64,000 nucleotides of DNA from Clostridiaceae bacterium BRH_c20a (GCA_000961765.1 LADT01000035.1:1-64000); one strand, 5' to 3'; positions 34,501-42,753 are shown, counted from the stretch's first letter. Program-made: numbers and translations. Notes: generated by a model not told the origin, from the sequence alone.

Positions 34501-34601
34501 GTACTTGGAGCACTAAGGGCAGCAAGGGGTAAAATAGATGTTAATAATATTACTATAGAGAAAATTATGGCTAACTCATTTTTCAAATTGCGTTTTCCCA
34601 T
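31536..34601 (-). CDS. Very large exported protein with beta-domains and Gly/Ala-rich C-terminus
   Basis: About 1,021 residues; ATG at 34601 is chosen for its SD AAGGGGGTG. An N-terminal hydrophobic segment (NELAIIFSIVILLTSILPLA) indicates export. Residues 40-370 hold repeated beta-domains ending in similar strands (IVLKAGSYSLYTNDD; VRLNPGSYEAI; IVLPAGEYILSLPD). A proline/acid-rich linker (about 610-730) is followed by DPVTGEWVNPQTGGVFDPEA, a charged coiled coil (EELKRQEKLREEEYLIKLGK) and a Gly/Ala-rich, helical 200-residue tail (DGVIDGMANATGPVGKK; EGAAKGAVDGAVKAGLDAV). No catalytic motif was seen. The tail looks like the pre-toxin or membrane-inserting regions of polymorphic secreted proteins, which is only a resemblance. 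Confidence 0.75.
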   Translation of the reverse strand: MGKRNLKNELAIIFSIVILLTSILPLAALSAPSTSPQPEEPYERVIYKAGSWYSEYMGYDGKRNLIVGYQGSREIIETQASDKQPIKFSLKNNTLLRGVYLPYSYPQENPQLEAVNFFLEDERGNIYGPFTTRPSTVGNIQEASEKQEMPKGFSVETISIDNIYIPEQEIVLKAGSYSLYTNDDTRHVRNNETGLGAAVLIKGIDYSAWQKYKENLLKWVLENDPENSDIRENAISVAGSQDLAGVRLNPGSYEAISVEKPPTKLFSATFTLDDSYQIDEVVFNTFNGGQGAPPGLVSIADNAGKEYGQYQAYGGILGTIPNGLWIAAPGIVLPAGEYILSLPDMSVVAYDNEGYPDFYVSVSPMPPQLFDFTGRYQINLDTIKTSTIMGPVQEGRSSFSLKDFELTVLDKCDTIELIGKYEGMPFSQICEITERDENSLKASFTFAADLTKLPYKAKIGAGGVVTLQKEQGRAAKLDLQGDATFERAASETKGADFNSYQLTASGNMIGKDLPPYVLTALGAKMPSAGNIPGPDGPAQAAAGALFPPLVGVVVHVLETLLKPKPKAKVRDKDWYKDKYPGKTDEELAMIMMADALGNTDEPDDDPFSVGDNEKPGGSDYVSPGSSDGGYEGDYEPEDYNDQTDSSDSDGDVRSDEDSYEKTDKSAEKAPESEQKVPAEPELEPPQPAEPETMVVQTDHKGGTTEYVKDPVTGEWVNPQTGGVFDPEAYEKVVKPGFEKDKEFINSEFEKNTKGETAHDRWVREEELKRQEKLREEEYLIKLGKKHGTSNKEELEEIIGKIQAIDKKIADTWNAAGNLNAGLETGAKAVGAVSDGVIDGMANATGPVGKKIRVIYKVTKGVAGTMAKDGISAKSLASGLAKGGTDAYSDFVKNPAAKALVTVSGEVVGGGISEGWEGAAKGAVDGAVKAGLDAVPDALSKGYGGDLISTAAKGGKVRVAWDVGGKLSGKTVTKEVAEKFVTQKINRQVVHSTIKTAAGLTDEFAIKPGITEPIKEEIGKMF

Positions 34602-34613
34602 AACCACACCCCC

Positions 34614-35165
34614 TTATTTGAGAAAATTACCGGCAAGAGAGCTGATTAATCCTACAACGCCCTCAATATAAGCCGGCATTTTACCTAAAAATCCTATCGA
34701 GTAAAGCCATAGAGTAGAAAAGGACCAAGAGATGGCAGAAGTAAGAATGGTATTTTTCATGGCTTGCTTTCCTTTAAGCTTGCCTATTTCCATTGACGCC
34801 GAAGCGGCAGCGGTCATCAGACCTGCTGAAACAAAACCGCCTGTTATGGACCAACCCATGACAAAGGTGGCTAAAAGGGCCATAACTGCAAAAGGAACCA
34901 TAAAGGTCATACCCTTTTCTACTGCATGGGAAATTGTTTTTCTCCCGATACTGGCCTTTAAGTCAGGATTAAACATCCGCAAAAGTCCGCTCAGGAAAGC
35001 CTTACACAAAGAACCGAAAACTAGCCCCACTACTATCCCAAACAGGATGTTCGCTGGATTAAATCTATCTAGGGGATTAAAAAATGCTGTTAGACCAAAG
35101 GCAATAAAGCATAACTGCCGAAAAAATCGCCGCCACCCATTGCCTTTAGCGATATCCTCCGTCAT
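34614..35165 (-). CDS. Small integral membrane protein, unknown
   Basis: 183 residues with about four hydrophobic helices (FFRQLCFIAFGLTAFF; ILFGIVVGLVFGSL; MVPFAVMALLATFVMGW; ILTSAISWSFSTLWLYSIG). No family recognised. It follows the Yip1-like gene at 35178 by twelve bases and ends just before the start of the large exported protein, so all three are probably co-expressed. AGGAGGTGAC precedes ATG. Confidence 0.65.
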   Translation of the reverse strand: MTEDIAKGNGWRRFFRQLCFIAFGLTAFFNPLDRFNPANILFGIVVGLVFGSLCKAFLSGLLRMFNPDLKASIGRKTISHAVEKGMTFMVPFAVMALLATFVMGWSITGGFVSAGLMTAAASASMEIGKLKGKQAMKNTILTSAISWSFSTLWLYSIGFLGKMPAYIEGVVGLISSLAGNFLK

Positions 35166-35177
35166 CTAAGTCACCTC

Positions 35178-35732
35178 CTATATTTTCCCGAAAAAGGACC
35201 ATGTAAATAGGACAACTGCACCGGCAATAGTAGCAAGTGGTATGCTCAAGGTGCTTTTGCCGCCTGTCATCTCCCTAATACTCATAATTATGGGACCGGT
35301 AGCCCACAAAACACCGGTAACACCAAAAGCAATAGATGTCTTCCATCCGAAAACAAAGGAAAACAATATACCACAAATACCGTAAATCAACGCCCCACTA
35401 TAGCTTAAACAAAATGACGAAATAGCCCAGCCGATACTTTTATCTGACTTGGTAAGCTTTAAGATAACCCAGATTATTGCCCCTAAGAGGGGTATGACTG
35501 TTATCCCATAAACTATTCCAGCACCTGCAGAAAGCATTACAAACTGTAGCCCCTTTTGACCTGTTTTATAAAGATCAAGTCCTGTTTGCATAAAGAAAAA
35601 TGCAAAGGCTAAAGCAGAAACTCCCAGGGAAAAGAACCAGGGGATGCCGGCAACAGCTGACTTTAAAGCTGTTGCCGGACTAATCATCATGGAAATAATT
35701 GTTCTAAATATTGGGGTTTTTGTTTTCTTCAT
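35178..35732 (-). CDS. Integral membrane protein (Yip1-like)
   Basis: 184 residues with five hydrophobic helices. A conserved-looking N-terminal segment FRTIISMMISPATALKSAVAG before the first helix recalls Yip1-domain proteins, which often begin with a P-x-F/A motif before the membrane domain; the match is weak. No catalytic residues. It is encoded between the lipoprotein at 35773 and the membrane protein at 34614. Confidence 0.6.
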   Translation of the reverse strand: MKKTKTPIFRTIISMMISPATALKSAVAGIPWFFSLGVSALAFAFFFMQTGLDLYKTGQKGLQFVMLSAGAGIVYGITVIPLLGAIIWVILKLTKSDKSIGWAISSFCLSYSGALIYGICGILFSFVFGWKTSIAFGVTGVLWATGPIIMSIREMTGGKSTLSIPLATIAGAVVLFTWSFFGKI

Positions 35733-35772
35733 TCACTTTTCCCCTTTCTATATCCTAATTTGAATGGCGTTT

Positions 35773-36240
35773 TTATTTGTCCTTTTTAAAATTTGTCCAA
35801 TCTTCCTTTGTTAATTGGATAAACTGTCCATCCTTATAGTGGAAAAAATAATTATTGTCGTAACTTCTTAGTTCATCTATTCCATAGGAGCCTTTTACAT
35901 GAATGGTGACAAATGGCCCGCTTTTATCGTTAGCATAAAGGGTAAAGGAACCATCTACATCTGCTTTTTCTCCTTTTATCTTAGCGGGCACCAAGCCACA
36001 GGTTCCGTATGTTCCATAAGGAGATAATCCCTCATCTATAAAAGGATTTTCATGGCCAGAAGGATCTATAAGAAATTTTACTGCTTCCGGGGACAAATTT
36101 CTCACATTTACACCTGCTTCAATTGCGTTTTTTTCAGCGACTAGATTCTGGCCATTATCATTGCCATTATTACTATCACTACAAGCTGTAACTGAAAAAA
36201 TCATTATAAAAATAAGCATAATTAAATAAATATTTTTCAT
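35773..36240 (-). CDS. Lipoprotein of unknown function, paralogue of the one at 29985
   Basis: About 155 residues from the ATG at 36240 (SD GAAAGGTGATC); an in-frame GTG nine bases earlier lies in the SD. Lipobox FSVTAC. The mature part has VRNLSPEAVKFLIDPSG, LSPYGTYGTCGLVPAK, KGEKADVDGSFTLYANDKSG and IHVKGSYGIDELRS, matching the other lipoprotein block by block. The two differ mainly in the linker after Cys and in the last 20 residues. An intra-cluster duplication is likely. Confidence 0.75.
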   Translation of the reverse strand: MKNIYLIMLIFIMIFSVTACSDSNNGNDNGQNLVAEKNAIEAGVNVRNLSPEAVKFLIDPSGHENPFIDEGLSPYGTYGTCGLVPAKIKGEKADVDGSFTLYANDKSGPFVTIHVKGSYGIDELRSYDNNYFFHYKDGQFIQLTKEDWTNFKKDK

Positions 36241-36274
36241 TCTGATCACCTTTCTTAGATATATTTATGATTTA

Positions 36275-38926
36275 TCAACCACGCCTCAGGACTTCAAGAT
36301 AATCGCTTAATATTTTAACTACATAGGCAACTGCATCATCAGCTTTACCTGCAAGCTTATCCCCTGCATCTAATACACTCTTGGTCCCTTTAGTTACTAC
36401 ATCATTTGTCAATGCTTGGTCGGCATCAGCTATACTGATTTTTTCCGTCCATCTCCCTTTGGCACTATTACTAATAAAATCACCCAAGAGTGCTCCTGCA
36501 CCTTTACCCACGAAATCCAAAAGTCCCCGTTTAATTGATTCTGTTATCCCAATGGGGTTGTTATTGTCATCCTTATCAAAATGCCAATGGTAACCTATGC
36601 GATAAATAACATAGCAGGAAAGCCAAGCAGCAAGTTTTTTCGGCTCATTTACCTTAGGTACTTCAATAAGACCATCAGCCGAGCCGGCACTTTGCACAAG
36701 GCGGTTATTTACAAACTTCGTTGTAAGGTCCCAAGTGCTTTTCCCTGCACCACCTTCCACATACAAACCATAGAGCTCCAATAAACCGCTTTTTACCTGA
36801 CCTGCTAGAAAACCGGCTATCGGTCCGCCAATAGGCGCCAGAGCTAGGTCAAAAGCAATATCACCAATATAAACAACTAAATCTGCGGTAGCAATTGCCT
36901 CGTCATACCAGGCTGCTTCCGCTAAATACTCCTGACCCTCTTGCATTATGGAGATTTCTGCAATACTCCAGCATTTTCTCCTAAAGACCTTAAAGTCTTC
37001 AAGCCCTAGGTTATATTTGGCCTTTTCCAGCTCATACAATTTTTCCCCTCTGAAGCGAGGTGCCATATAGATCTCAATGACTCTTTTACAGGCTAAATAC
37101 TCTTTTTCATAATCTGCTGTGTACTGCATTACGTCCGGAGCAAGCTCTAGCTCTATTTCATTTTCAAAGGTGTTTTCACCATAGGCTGCAGATATTTCCA
37201 TTGTTCCTTGGACAGGATTAGTTGCCGGGAAATTCTTTTTGGCCTTAGCGATAAATCTTTTGGCATCAGCAAGGACACTATTTTCATCTGGTAAAATATC
37301 AGTGCCAATTAGCTCAAATATGTTTTTCTTATCCGTTAAGTTAATATATATATTTTCCGGCATTACAAATCTAAGACTTTTGTCAGTTTCATCCCATACT
37401 CCAAGCTTAATATTAAATAGAGTTTCGGCCATCTCATCACTATCCATGCTGACTCTATAGCCGCGAATTTCTTTGGGCTTACCTAAAAAGTCTGCCAACA
37501 CACCCTCATAGCACATTTCTACATAAAATACCGCCCGGGCATATTCCTTTTCATATTCTGCAATAACTTCACAGCTATAGCTTTCGAAAAACTTCTCAAA
37601 AGATTTTTTCTCTTCCATATCAGTTGCAATGATGATATTGTTACCCTTCTTATCCTTCTTGGCTTCCAGAATAAAGGGAATATCCTTTTTCATACAACAA
37701 ACATTAACCTGAGGTTCAGTAAGAAAGTCTATCAGCTTAAAGGGTAGCTCAAAGCTTCTGCCTGATGCGGCAAGTACATACAGTTGCTCACGGTCAAGCT
37801 CAATTCTCCCTTCACCAATAAGTTTGAATTTCACATTGTTCTGGAATACTCCACCCTCTCCCGTGAAGCGAAAGCTGATTATCACTTCTTCAGGAATTGC
37901 AACACCCTTTGCTCCTCCTGCATAAACCGATGCTCCCAAATATGCCCTCGATAGAGAAGTAGGTCCAATATCAAGTAGTTGATTAGTAGAAAAAATTTCA
38001 ATCTGCTCTGTTAAATCAGATCTTTCAACCTCTACTCCTTGGGAATTTATCTCCAGCATTCGGGCATAGACAAATACAGGGTCGGCATTATATTTGAGCC
38101 TATCTCCAAATTCTTTATATATGGCCATTTTATAGGTGCTGCCCTGACCTTTTTCCTCATTTATACCACTGGTAGCACCAGCAGCCGCTCCTGATGCTCC
38201 TCCCACAGCAACTGAACCTGCCGCTGCTGCTACTGCACCGGCTAGACCAATGACAATTGCTACTCCCACGGCTGTATTGGTCTCTCCACTAGTTTTAGCT
38301 GCCTCAGTATTTACTACTTGAGTTATTGGTACATTGGCTGCTTGAAGGGGCTTAACTGTAAATAGATATGCCTCAGGTGCTTTAGACTCTTGCCACAATT
38401 CCTTATTGTAGTGGTAGTACTTAATCTTGCCATCTGGAGCGCCTCTTCCTAATTCATAGCCAATTTGCAGCCTTTCACCCTCTTGACCGGGAACCTGGAT
38501 TGTCTCAAAAAACATTTTGAATGGTCCTGAGAAATCATAATAAAGGATATGATATGGGTCTTTTGCACTAACCTTCACTGAAAATTCCATAGAACCCGCT
38601 AATACCGGTACCATTTCCCCCCGGTACTCATCCTTTGTGATTTGTCCCTTCATGGATAGCACTCCGCTTATATTATCAATAGTCGCTTGGGATGAATAAG
38701 TAAATTCCTGACCAGGGCGGATTTCTGCATCAATGCCTTTCAAGAATTCTGTTAACATCTCAACCTCAGAAAGATGATAATCAACGGTAGGATATTTATA
38801 ATATTCACTAAACTTAATATGATAACTTTTTTCGATATTTTCTTGAGCATAAATAGGGAGGGAAATAATAAAGCTTAAAAGAAGCAGCGTCGCAAAGCAC
38901 AAGAATAAAAACTTTGTCTTTTTCAC
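36275..38926 (-). CDS. Large exported protein of unknown function
   Basis: 883 residues with a Sec signal peptide (FLFLCFATLLLLSFIISLPI, cleavage after YAQ). A Gly/Ala-rich hydrophobic patch near 220-250 (VAIVIGLAGAVAAAAGSVAV) may insert in a membrane. A central beta-rich region carries phrases such as IGEGRIELDREQLYVLAASG. A C-terminal helical region again has hydrophobic Gly-rich stretches (VYIGDIAFDLALAPIGGPIA; GKGAGALLGDFISNSAKGRW). No known domain. The GTG start overlaps the upstream gene's stop by four bases, and AGGAGGTGG lies before it. With the 1,021-residue protein it shares size, export and a Gly/Ala-rich end, but no clear sequence identity. Confidence 0.72.
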   Translation of the reverse strand: MKKTKFLFLCFATLLLLSFIISLPIYAQENIEKSYHIKFSEYYKYPTVDYHLSEVEMLTEFLKGIDAEIRPGQEFTYSSQATIDNISGVLSMKGQITKDEYRGEMVPVLAGSMEFSVKVSAKDPYHILYYDFSGPFKMFFETIQVPGQEGERLQIGYELGRGAPDGKIKYYHYNKELWQESKAPEAYLFTVKPLQAANVPITQVVNTEAAKTSGETNTAVGVAIVIGLAGAVAAAAGSVAVGGASGAAAGATSGINEEKGQGSTYKMAIYKEFGDRLKYNADPVFVYARMLEINSQGVEVERSDLTEQIEIFSTNQLLDIGPTSLSRAYLGASVYAGGAKGVAIPEEVIISFRFTGEGGVFQNNVKFKLIGEGRIELDREQLYVLAASGRSFELPFKLIDFLTEPQVNVCCMKKDIPFILEAKKDKKGNNIIIATDMEEKKSFEKFFESYSCEVIAEYEKEYARAVFYVEMCYEGVLADFLGKPKEIRGYRVSMDSDEMAETLFNIKLGVWDETDKSLRFVMPENIYINLTDKKNIFELIGTDILPDENSVLADAKRFIAKAKKNFPATNPVQGTMEISAAYGENTFENEIELELAPDVMQYTADYEKEYLACKRVIEIYMAPRFRGEKLYELEKAKYNLGLEDFKVFRRKCWSIAEISIMQEGQEYLAEAAWYDEAIATADLVVYIGDIAFDLALAPIGGPIAGFLAGQVKSGLLELYGLYVEGGAGKSTWDLTTKFVNNRLVQSAGSADGLIEVPKVNEPKKLAAWLSCYVIYRIGYHWHFDKDDNNNPIGITESIKRGLLDFVGKGAGALLGDFISNSAKGRWTEKISIADADQALTNDVVTKGTKSVLDAGDKLAGKADDAVAYVVKILSDYLEVLRRG

Positions 38927-39978
38927 CCAGCCGCCACCTCCTTTTTACTGTTTCCCGTGACCTTCAGCACTATGACCCCTATTGCCAGGACTAAGCCTAA
39001 TAGATAGCCAATACTGTCAATACCTATGGCGGAAAGGGGTACCCCTAAGGCAAACCCGGCAGTCCAACCGGCCATAATGCCTGTTATATCCTGGGTATTA
39101 ATAATTTTACCCTTACTGTATTTGTGAATCAGCGACATGAGAAAGCCCCGTAAAAAACCTGCTTTATTGGATAAAGCCCTCAGGGAAAGAATAAAAGCTA
39201 CTATGCCCACCATACTGTTTTCTAGCGAGGCATTGCCTGATAAAAAATTATAGCCAATAAGTGCAAAGCCACCTCCTAAGAGCAGAGGGGTAAGTGCTTG
39301 GGGATCCCTGACATTACATAATGAAATTAAGTTTTGCACTCCACCACCCATACCTTTAAAGGTCTTCCCTCCTGAAAAAATCGGTAGCACTATGGCTGAG
39401 GCCAAATAGACAAATAAGCCCTTGCCAATAATACCACCGACCATTCCAAGGGGACCGCCATTAGTACCGCCTTGGGCAAAGGTAAGAAAGCTTAATAATT
39501 TAACGAAAGCCGAGTTTATTCCCAAGATGGGCAATATCATTAATACTAGCCAAATAGCTGCTATGATAAGTGCAGGAATAAGCTTCTTTTTATCCTTTAG
39601 AGCTTCTGTTATACCTTTATAAAGCTTACCGAACCCTCCAACTAAATATTTTATGGGTGTAAGATTTATATTTGGTATTCCTTCTATAGGAGGCACAAAT
39701 TGGGTAAAAACCATCTCTCCCCCGGTTGCTGCCGCAAAAGAGGTGTTCCCCAATAGTCCACTGTCCGAAGAAATTATACTACCCGACTTTACAATGATGT
39801 TGTTTGGCTGTGTTGAATCTAAACTAGGCTCTGCTGTGCTCTGTACTGATTCCGGTTGTTTTGCTTGCTCTAACACATGCTGAATCTCTTCTTGAGATAC
39901 TTTTGCTCCGCAGGCAGTGCAGAACTTGCTTTCCGGTGCAAGCTCTGCACCACATTGGGTGCAAAACTGTTTAGCCAT
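38923..39978 (-). CDS. Zinc-ribbon membrane protein, unknown
   Basis: 351 residues. An N-terminal zinc ribbon (FCTQCGAELAPESKFCTACG) is followed by a Ser/Gln-rich linker (30-105) and at least six hydrophobic helices rich in Gly (LIPALIIAAIWLVLMILPIL; GMVGGIIGKGLFVYLASAIV). The ribbon is expected in the cytoplasm. It overlaps the next gene by four bases (translational coupling), so it is likely made together with the 883-residue exported protein. ATG preceded by AAGGGGGAAG. Confidence 0.7.
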   Translation of the reverse strand: MAKQFCTQCGAELAPESKFCTACGAKVSQEEIQHVLEQAKQPESVQSTAEPSLDSTQPNNIIVKSGSIISSDSGLLGNTSFAAATGGEMVFTQFVPPIEGIPNINLTPIKYLVGGFGKLYKGITEALKDKKKLIPALIIAAIWLVLMILPILGINSAFVKLLSFLTFAQGGTNGGPLGMVGGIIGKGLFVYLASAIVLPIFSGGKTFKGMGGGVQNLISLCNVRDPQALTPLLLGGGFALIGYNFLSGNASLENSMVGIVAFILSLRALSNKAGFLRGFLMSLIHKYSKGKIINTQDITGIMAGWTAGFALGVPLSAIGIDSIGYLLGLVLAIGVIVLKVTGNSKKEVAAG

Positions 39979-40003
39979 TACTCTTCCCCCTTGAATTTAT
40001 TTA

Positions 40004-40441
40004 CTATTCTATTCCGTAGAGACCTTTTAACCTTTCCCTTGTCAGTGGTTCTATTTTGGCAACCATTCCTTCTTCATATTCTCCACTTAAACCCATACTT
40101 GCCATGAACTTCTTATACTCTTCCTCTGTATAGAAAGAAAATAGAAGAGAGCCTATATTTCCCGATTTATAATGGACTCTATCAAAATAAACCCAAACAG
40201 TGTGGCCTTTATCATCTTGGGTTACCTTATCGGCGGCACCAAATACTTCAGTAATTGCTTTCATATTTTTTAATTTTTGATCGTCATGTAGTTTGTTAAA
40301 TTTTTCAATAGGCATTGTATTAGGTTTCTCTTTTTCCTCCGGTGGTGCGACTCCTTTCTCCTCAGAACATCCTGTCAAAAAGATCGTCATTGTCAATATC
40401 AGCACCATGATCAGAAAAAACATCTTTTTCACCACTTTCAC
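40004..40441 (-). CDS. Lipoprotein of unknown function
   Basis: 145 residues with lipobox IFLTGC. The mature protein has a Pro/Glu-rich linker and a small alpha/beta domain (MKAITEVFGAADKVTQDDKG, HTVWVYFDRVHYK), reminiscent of the BLIP/SmpA-like fold where a lipoprotein predicts VFG-x-P strands; no firm assignment. GTG start with AGAGGAGTG. Confidence 0.65.
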   Translation of the reverse strand: MKVVKKMFFLIMVLILTMTIFLTGCSEEKGVAPPEEKEKPNTMPIEKFNKLHDDQKLKNMKAITEVFGAADKVTQDDKGHTVWVYFDRVHYKSGNIGSLLFSFYTEEEYKKFMASMGLSGEYEEGMVAKIEPLTRERLKGLYGIE

Positions 40442-40466
40442 ACACTCCTCTTTAATATTAATAATT

Positions 40467-40925
40467 TTAGATTTTTCTTCTTAATTGAAAGTTTCGTTTG
40501 TTTTTTATCTTTCGACTATTCATTGCATATATCAAAAAACCGCCTGCGCCGACTAATACCAATTGTCCAAGAGTAGGCTTTGTTTCCTCCTCTAAAACAT
40601 TTAGATAAGGAAAAGCTCGGAAATATCTTACTGTTGTAATGGTATTAGGACTTTTAACATACCCCCCACTGCTAATTTTTGTTGTATAACCGTCTATACT
40701 TTTGCCGTCAGGCAGCTTAAAGGTGTAGCTAACAATATAGGAATATCTGCCGGATTTTCCGTCTGTGCGCTCCCCGCCTTGTCTTCTAACATTAGTAATA
40801 ACGGCTGTATCCTTTTCACCGATGACACCTAAAACAATAGTGCCAACTCCCCATAAAATAAGTGCAATTCCAAGCAAGGTTATAAATATCCGCATTACAA
40901 TATTGCTATCACTTGATTTAGCCAT
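40467..40925 (-). CDS. DUF3592-like membrane protein
   Basis: 152 residues with two membrane helices that flank an extracellular beta-domain (DTAVITNVRRQGGERTDGKS, YIVSYTFKLPDGKSIDGYTT, TTVRYFRAFPYLNVLEE). This layout and the V.Y.P....N.... ending match DUF3592. Function unknown. ATG preceded by AGGAGTG. Sixteen bases downstream of the PH-like gene. Confidence 0.7.
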   Translation of the reverse strand: MAKSSDSNIVMRIFITLLGIALILWGVGTIVLGVIGEKDTAVITNVRRQGGERTDGKSGRYSYIVSYTFKLPDGKSIDGYTTKISSGGYVKSPNTITTVRYFRAFPYLNVLEEETKPTLGQLVLVGAGGFLIYAMNSRKIKNKRNFQLRRKI

Positions 40926-40941
40926 TTAAATCACTCCTGCT

Positions 40942-41520
40942 TTAATGTTTCATTTTAGGTATAACAACATTATCTGCTTTTTGTAAAATTACTTCCTCTA
41001 CTTGGCTATAATTTTTTTCTGTACAAAACACCGCTATTTTTTCAGAAAATCCGCCTCTAAGTAGAATAGTTTTAGATTGAGGGTAAAATTGTACCTTCTG
41101 TATTTTTTTCCATTTGATAAAAACTGTTTGCCTTGACTGGGCAAGAAGCCCGGCTCCCATAGCTGCAGGCTTACGGGATAGTAATCCTAGTACAACCGTA
41201 AGTACGTTAATAATAAGGTTCCTCTTCGCCTGCTTCTTCTGGGTGTAATTTAGGATGCCTTTATCATCAATAATAAAGCCTGCCCCATATTTACCACCGT
41301 AAACTATCATGATTAAGAGATAGGTTAGCAAAAAAGTGGCACTTATAAGCCCCAATGCGTACAGCGTATAAACTGTAAAAACTTTCCCTCTCATTACAAT
41401 CAACAGGATAACGAAAAGAAGACCAAAGGGTATACCGATGGCAATCGCTAGTTGTCTAAGAATAATCGGGTCACGAAAAATAGGTACATCTATTTCCCAT
41501 TGCATATATTCTTTATTCAT
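40942..41520 (-). CDS. Membrane protein with C-terminal PH-like domain, unknown
   Basis: 192 residues from the ATG at 41520, which overlaps the upstream stop as TAATG; a longer frame inside the upstream gene is less likely. Two membrane helices (residues 25-75) are followed by a region with GAGFIIDDKGILNYTQKKQA, VFIKWKKIQKVQFYPQSKTI, LLRGGFSEKIAVFCTEKNYS and QVEEVIL, an arrangement seen in bacterial PH/YcxB-type domains. Translational coupling to the zinc-ribbon gene is expected. Confidence 0.65.
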   Translation of the reverse strand: MNKEYMQWEIDVPIFRDPIILRQLAIAIGIPFGLLFVILLIVMRGKVFTVYTLYALGLISATFLLTYLLIMIVYGGKYGAGFIIDDKGILNYTQKKQAKRNLIINVLTVVLGLLSRKPAAMGAGLLAQSRQTVFIKWKKIQKVQFYPQSKTILLRGGFSEKIAVFCTEKNYSQVEEVILQKADNVVIPKMKH

Positions 41521-42215
41521 TACTTTAACAGCGGACATTTACAGCGGAAGCAATCCTCATTAGCAATATCATTAATCGATGCACAAGCTATACAAAATAA
41601 AAAGGTATCCTTTGATTTATCATATTTTTCATACCCAAAGCCTTTGTGATGACGGACTTTATCGCCTATATTGTAGTAGTTATAGACAATGTCATTATTT
41701 TCAGTACTATGCTCGTAAATCTTGCCGTTATCATCCCTCCGAACCGTGTATTCATATACGGTATTGGTGGTATATGTATCGTTATTTTTATCCCAATGTT
41801 TCTTTTCATATATCCTCTTATCATCAACAACACCATCCCAGGTACTATCCCGGCCTTTTTTAAAGTTTTGAACTAAAGCAATGGTTACAAACATACCTCC
41901 AATTCCCATACCATAGTATAGAGAATAAGGCCAATCAACTTCATCGCTGTACGAACCATAGATAGGAAATGCTATTATAGCAATAGCTGCTATGATAATA
42001 GAAAAAAGAAACGCCCAATTTTTGGAGGCCATTGAATATCTAGCAAAGCGTGGATCATCGATCTTAGGAGAAAAACCGACATACTGTGGGTTATTAAATA
42101 CAACATTCTTTTTTTCTCGGAATACCTTAGGCTTATCTGATAAGAGCTCTAAGCCACAACCGGTGCAAAATTTTGCTTTTTCTGGTAACTGGGTACCACA
42201 ATTTGCACAATACAT
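41520..42215 (-). CDS. Zinc-ribbon membrane protein with two metal-binding ends
   Basis: 231 residues. N-terminal zinc ribbon (MYCANCGTQLPEKAKFCTGC), two membrane helices (residues 68-115), a charged beta-domain (TTNTVYEYTVRRDDNGKIYE), and a second Cys cluster at the very C-terminus (FCIACASINDIANEDCFRCK). The two CxxC clusters both lie on the same side if there are two helices, probably the cytoplasm. It lies five bases after the LemA-like gene and overlaps the next one. Confidence 0.7.
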   Translation of the reverse strand: MYCANCGTQLPEKAKFCTGCGLELLSDKPKVFREKKNVVFNNPQYVGFSPKIDDPRFARYSMASKNWAFLFSIIIAAIAIIAFPIYGSYSDEVDWPYSLYYGMGIGGMFVTIALVQNFKKGRDSTWDGVVDDKRIYEKKHWDKNNDTYTTNTVYEYTVRRDDNGKIYEHSTENNDIVYNYYNIGDKVRHHKGFGYEKYDKSKDTFLFCIACASINDIANEDCFRCKCPLLK

Positions 42216-42219
42216 AAAA

Positions 42220-42753
42220 TCACTCCTTATCCCTCATTAATCTGAAATACGGTAGTTCTTCTACACCTAAGATCATGCCGCAAACATTATTAGGAAATAT
42301 ATTTAAAAATTTGTTATAACTAGACACAGTATCATTGTAAATATAGCGACATATCTCTATCTTCTCTTCCAGTTCCCTCATTTGTTGTTCAAGGAGTACA
42401 AAACTTGCCTCAGTTTTAAGCACAATGCACTTTTCACTTACAGTAAATAACCTCTCTAAAAGTCTACTTATCTTTTGGGAGAATTTCATAATATCAATAG
42501 CTGCCTTTGCATCTATAAGATTGGCTCTTGCTTGAATAATCTGGAGCAAAATTTCCTGTTTATAGGCTTCGAAGCCGAAAACCATATCCACATACTCTAG
42601 AATCAAATCATTTCTCTTTGTGTGTTGTAGATCTAATTGTGTCCAGCTGTCCTCCACCAAAATTTTATTATTAGCCATCTTGCTATAAAAAAATATCAGC
42701 CATCCAGCAGTAACAATAATGAATACTAAAAGAATCCCAATAATATATTGCAT
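42220..42753 (-). CDS. LemA-family protein
   Basis: 177 residues. One N-terminal membrane helix (IIGILLVFIIVTAGWLIFF) followed by the LemA long-helix bundle: VEDSWTQLDLQHTKRNDLIL, helical middle, and the C-terminal hallmark YNDTVSSYNKFLNIFPNN with GMILGVEELPYF. LemA proteins are mostly found with TPM-domain or peptidase membrane partners and are thought to act at the cell envelope. It is the first gene of the cluster, so probably the first made. ATG preceded by GGGAGGG. Confidence 0.85.
   Translation of the reverse strand: MQYIIGILLVFIIVTAGWLIFFYSKMANNKILVEDSWTQLDLQHTKRNDLILEYVDMVFGFEAYKQEILLQIIQARANLIDAKAAIDIMKFSQKISRLLERLFTVSEKCIVLKTEASFVLLEQQMRELEEKIEICRYIYNDTVSSYNKFLNIFPNNVCGMILGVEELPYFRLMRDKE

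Noticed and set aside
34732-35169. 145-codon plus-strand open frame
   Set aside because: Antisense to the membrane protein gene at 34614; no RBS or domain.
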